Assembly: GCA_030950835.1 (NCBI GenBank)
Contig: JAUZQU010000160.1
Location: 1 to 7,677 of the forward strand
Direction: 5' to 3'
DNA: 7,677 bases
From: Mariprofundaceae bacterium
GTDB taxonomy: Bacteria > Pseudomonadota > Zetaproteobacteria > Mariprofundales > Mariprofundaceae
Part shown: one piece after another, positions 5,511 to 7,677 of the stretch
Numbering within the stretch: position 1 is the first letter of the stretch
How the letters are laid out: each line of letters starts with the position of its first letter
Notes under the pieces: model-generated
What the model was told of the DNA's origin: nothing
Seen by the model: the letters and a program-made list of their open reading frames with translations, nothing else
Database searches by the model: none
Made by a program: the position numbers and the translations under genes

Positions 5511-6422
5511 TTAATACTCGGGTAGGTTCAGCAGCGACTCTGCTTGCTCCAACACAAATGTTTTAAAGGCTTCAGGAATTGCTGCGAAACGTTTACCCTC
5601 TCTATATACAATATGCCACTGCCGCATCACAGGAAAATGCTCCACCTCCAATACCACCAAGCGTTCCAACGCCAATTCCATCTCAATGGTGTGCAAAGAA
5701 ACAATACCCAAACCCAGCTCCGCCATCACTGCCTGTTTAATCGCTTCAGAGCGACTCATTTCCATACCTGCAATTAAGTCCAAGTTATGTTTGGCAAAGA
5801 AACGCTCCGCTGCGATGCGCGTCCCCGAATCTTTTTCGCGCACAATAAAAGGTTCATCTGCTAAGTCTGCCAACAATATCGGCTGCTCTTTCACCAAAGG
5901 ATGCGAAGGCGAAGCAATCACCACCAAGGGGTTGTCCATAAAAGGAATGCCGCACAAATGATGCCCTGCTGGTGGTTTACCCATAATTGCCATGTCGGTA
6001 TGGTTATGTTCTACGGCATCCACCAAACCTGAGCGGTTGGTCACATGCAAGTTGATTTTAGCTTTGGGGAACTGGCGTTTAAAGGCTGCAATCAACTGCG
6101 GGGCAAAATAGTTGGCAGTCGATGCCATGGTAAGGTGCAAACGTCCACGCTCCACACCCTTCAACTCATCCAACATCAACTTCGCCTCATCCATTTGCTG
6201 CTGTATGTTTTTGGCATAATGCAACAGCTCATCGCCTGCCTCAGTCAACCGAACTTGTTTACCAAAACGCTCAAACAAGGGTAAACCCACATAGTCCTCA
6301 AGCTGTTTCATCTGCATAGAGACAGCAGGTTGTGTAAGAAATAACGACTTGGCTGCCAAGGTATAACTTTGTTGCGCTGCTACAGCAGTAAATATATTCA
6401 ATTGTTTGACTGTAAATCCCAT
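5511..6422 (-). CDS. cbbR: LysR-type transcriptional regulator, probable CbbR (RuBisCO operon activator)
   Basis: A 303-residue LysR-family regulator. Residues 1-60 form the winged helix-turn-helix (FTVKQLNIFTAVAAQQSYTL, then AAKSLFLTQPAVSMQMKQLE, then LPLFERFGKQVRLTEAG), and about 90-300 form the periplasmic-binding-like effector domain with REKDSGTR (195-202) at the usual effector pocket. CbbR proteins activate Calvin-cycle genes in response to metabolites. The assignment rests on the divergent position next to cbbL, the classical arrangement, together with the effector-domain signature. The start at 6422 is chosen because MGFTVKQLNIF is the standard LysR N-terminus; ATG at 6458 would add 12 residues without family match. 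Neither has a clear ribosome-binding site. A dyad ATAAG-N5-CTTAT lies at 6435-6449, just upstream of this start, and could be used for autoregulation. Confidence 0.88.
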   Translation of the reverse strand: MGFTVKQLNIFTAVAAQQSYTLAAKSLFLTQPAVSMQMKQLEDYVGLPLFERFGKQVRLTEAGDELLHYAKNIQQQMDEAKLMLDELKGVERGRLHLTMASTANYFAPQLIAAFKRQFPKAKINLHVTNRSGLVDAVEHNHTDMAIMGKPPAGHHLCGIPFMDNPLVVIASPSHPLVKEQPILLADLADEPFIVREKDSGTRIAAERFFAKHNLDLIAGMEMSRSEAIKQAVMAELGLGIVSLHTIEMELALERLVVLEVEHFPVMRQWHIVYREGKRFAAIPEAFKTFVLEQAESLLNLPEY

Positions 6423-6541
6423 AAAAGCGAATGTATAAGAAAAACTTATGGATGTCATTACAATATTTGATTTTACTTTATGTTCGTTGGGCTTAAAGTT
6501 CGCCCCAGAGACAAAATGGTTTTAAATGCGCAAGCAGACCA

Positions 6542-6576
6542 GTTTACATCGGTTTGATTGCAGGTAACGTTTACAT
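6542..6576 (+). promoter_or_regulatory. Candidate CbbR-binding region upstream of cbbL
   Basis: Two direct copies of GTTTACAT start 27 bp apart. Between them TGA (6555-6557), seven bases, then TAA (6565-6567) fits the TNA-N7-TNA pattern described for CbbR sites. The GTAA at 6564-6567 is also an inverted partner of both TTAC words (6544-6547 and 6571-6574). The cluster ends at the presumed -35 region, where a LysR-type activator normally contacts polymerase. The binding protein is inferred from gene context. Confidence 0.45.
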
Positions 6577-6596
6577 TATATGCACTCTTGTATAAT
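6570..6596 (+). promoter_or_regulatory. Probable cbbL promoter (-35 TTTACA, -10 TATAAT)
   Basis: A perfect TATAAT (6591-6596) preceded by TTTACA (6570-6575) with a 15-bp spacer, shorter than the 17-bp optimum, as is common in activator-dependent promoters. Transcription would start near 6603, giving a leader of about 145 nt. The -10 box lies inside the dyad ACATTATA-N10-TATAATGT (6573-6580, 6591-6598). Confidence 0.6.
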
Positions 6597-6635
6597 GTTC
6601 CGCATGCTGAAGGGATGATAGGGTGTCCTCAAGTA

Positions 6636-6656
6636 TTAAACCTGTTGCTGGTTTAA
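6636..6656 (+). promoter_or_regulatory. Leader hairpin of the cbbL transcript
   Basis: TTAAACC (6636-6642) pairs perfectly with GGTTTAA (6650-6656) around a seven-base loop, about 33 bases after the presumed transcription start. No T-run follows directly, so it is not an intrinsic terminator. A 5'-end stabilising or regulatory stem is the more likely reading. Confidence 0.45.
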
Positions 6657-6734
6657 AGCTTAAATTCTGATGATTGTTGCGTGGGCTTAACCCCCTTTAA
6701 TGGCCGCGAAACAGCTTAGAGATTAATAAACAAC

Positions 6735-6738
6735 GGAG
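6735..6738 (+). promoter_or_regulatory. cbbL ribosome-binding site
   Basis: GGAG lies nine bases before the ATG at 6748 and is the only good match near the start. It fixes the start codon that gives the conserved form I N-terminus MSKKTYNAGVKDYR. Confidence 0.75.
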
Positions 6739-6747
6739 TGATTACAT

Positions 6748-7677
6748 ATGTCAAAGAAGACTTATAACGCGGGTGTTAAAGACTACCGCGATACATACTG
6801 GGAACCTAACTACAGTGTTCAAGATACAGACATTCTAGCCTGTTTCAAAGTTACACCACAAGAAGGCGTTCCTCGTGAAGAACTTGCAGCAGCAGTAGCC
6901 GCTGAATCTTCAACAGGTACTTGGACAACAGTTTGGACTGATTTGTTGACCGACTTGGACCATTATAAAGGTCGCGCTTATGCGATTGAAGATGTGCCTG
7001 GTGATGATACTTGTTTCTACGCATTCATCGCTTACCCAATTGATTTGTTTGAAGAAGGTTCAGTTGTAAACGTATTGACCTCTTTGGTTGGTAACGTATT
7101 TGGCTTTAAAGCATTGCGTGCCTTGCGTTTGGAAGACATTCGTTTCCCACTTGCATACGTTATGACTTGTAATGGTCCTCCACAAGGTATTCAGCAAGAA
7201 CGTGATATCTTGAATAAATATGGTCGTCCTCTATTGGGTTGTACGATCAAACCTAAATTGGGTCTATCTGCTAAAAACTACGGTCGTGCTTGCTACGAAG
7301 GTCTTCGCGGCGGTCTTGATTTCACCAAAGATGACGAAAACATCAACTCACAACCATTTATGCGTTGGAGAGCCCGTTTTGACTTCGTACAAGAAGCTAT
7401 CGAGAAAGCAGAAGCTGAAACTGGTGAGCGTAAAGGTCACTATTTGAACGTTACTGCACCAACTTTCGATGAAATGATGAAACGTGCTGAATATGCTAAA
7501 GAAATTGGCTCGCCAATTATTATGCATGATTACTTGACTGGTGGTTTGACTGCCAACACAGGTCTAGCACAATGGTGTCAAGACAATGGTATGTTGCTAC
7601 ATATCCATCGTGCTATGCATGCTGTTCTTGATCGTAACCCACACCACGGTATTCACTTCCGCGTATTGGCTAAAGTT
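6748..7677 (+). CDS. cbbL: Ribulose-1,5-bisphosphate carboxylase/oxygenase large subunit, form IA (3' end outside window)
   Basis: Encodes the first 310 residues of RuBisCO large subunit (family length about 470), which fixes CO2 onto ribulose bisphosphate in the Calvin cycle. The N-terminal domain contains AESSTGTWTTVWTD and EDVPGDD. The barrel follows with active-site K168 and K170 (TIKPKLGLSAKNYGRA), the carbamylated lysine K194 with D196 and E197 (DFTKDDENINSQPF), and H287, R288 and H291 (HIHRAMHAV), each seven below spinach numbering. NVTAPT and the overall sequence match the proteobacterial form IA type rather than red-type IC/ID or form II. Every visible catalytic residue is intact. 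Codons are strongly biased to GGT, CGT, GTT and GAA, consistent with high expression. The gene is divergent from cbbR with its own promoter. A small subunit gene and possibly carboxysome genes would be expected beyond the window, which cannot be checked here. Confidence 0.97.
   Translation, partial: MSKKTYNAGVKDYRDTYWEPNYSVQDTDILACFKVTPQEGVPREELAAAVAAESSTGTWTTVWTDLLTDLDHYKGRAYAIEDVPGDDTCFYAFIAYPIDLFEEGSVVNVLTSLVGNVFGFKALRALRLEDIRFPLAYVMTCNGPPQGIQQERDILNKYGRPLLGCTIKPKLGLSAKNYGRACYEGLRGGLDFTKDDENINSQPFMRWRARFDFVQEAIEKAEAETGERKGHYLNVTAPTFDEMMKRAEYAKEIGSPIIMHDYLTGGLTANTGLAQWCQDNGMLLHIHRAMHAVLDRNPHHGIHFRVLAKV

Larger units (their letters stand above)
6423..6747. other. cbbR-cbbL divergent control region (325 bp)
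   Basis: This AT-rich spacer carries no gene. From the cbbR side it holds: the ATAAG-N5-CTTAT dyad (6435-6449); a small GGGC/GCCC inverted repeat (6489-6492, 6502-6505); two copies of GTTTACAT (6542-6549, 6569-6576); a TATAAT box (6591-6596); a leader hairpin (6636-6656); a GGG/CCC mini-hairpin (6683-6685, 6691-6693); and the cbbL ribosome-binding site (6735-6738). No small leader peptide longer than a few codons is visible. Confidence 0.7.

Noticed and set aside
1..7677. CRISPR array, tRNA/rRNA genes, transposase genes or prophage genes
   Set aside because: No regularly spaced repeats, no tRNA-like cloverleaf and no transposase, integrase or phage motifs were found on either strand.

Overview
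The window looks like a chromosomal stretch of a motile, carbon-fixing (chemolithoautotrophic) proteobacterium with moderate-to-low GC. The evidence is a form IA RuBisCO large-subunit gene with a divergent LysR regulator, next to a complete-looking run of chemotaxis genes. A gammaproteobacterial sulfur oxidiser or a zetaproteobacterial iron/hydrogen oxidiser would both fit. The sequence alone does not decide between them, and no rRNA or tRNA is present.

Region 1 (1-3272, + strand) is a chemotaxis operon in the order cheA (3' end only, with a C-terminal receiver domain), cheW, cheY, cheB, cheR. Spacing is tight: 13 bp, 9 bp and 45 bp gaps, then a one-base TGATG overlap between cheB and cheR. 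The products form one pathway: CheW couples receptors to CheA, CheA phosphorylates CheY and CheB, and CheR and CheB set receptor methylation. Receiver domains occur on CheA, CheY and CheB.

Region 2 (3280-5041) holds ftsY on the minus strand, ending 7 bp from the cheR stop. A 193-229 bp divergent spacer (depending on the ftsY start) follows, containing a long imperfect palindrome (4217-4335), then a HAD-type pyrimidine 5'-nucleotidase on the + strand.

Region 3 (5042-5510) is the least explained part. It is an AT-rich spacer followed by a stretch that can fold into several hairpins. The same stretch carries two small + strand reading frames (5209-5352 and 5363-5506). The second encodes a 47-residue protein with one probable membrane segment. 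The reading frames look as if they could once have been, or may be read as, one roughly 98-residue protein joined by a +1 shift near 5306-5312.

Region 4 (5511-7677) is the Calvin-cycle module: cbbR (minus strand) and cbbL (+ strand, cut by the window end) share a 325 bp control region. That region has a perfect TATAAT box, repeated GTTTACAT boxes and LysR-type dyads upstream, and a leader of about 145 nt with a clean hairpin. CbbR presumably activates cbbL from this spacer.

Most of the window is ordinary, well-conserved housekeeping and metabolic sequence. The parts that deserve attention are the long palindrome, the small-ORF/structured-leader region and the cbbR-cbbL control region. I see no CRISPR array, insertion sequence with a transposase, or new defence-like system.
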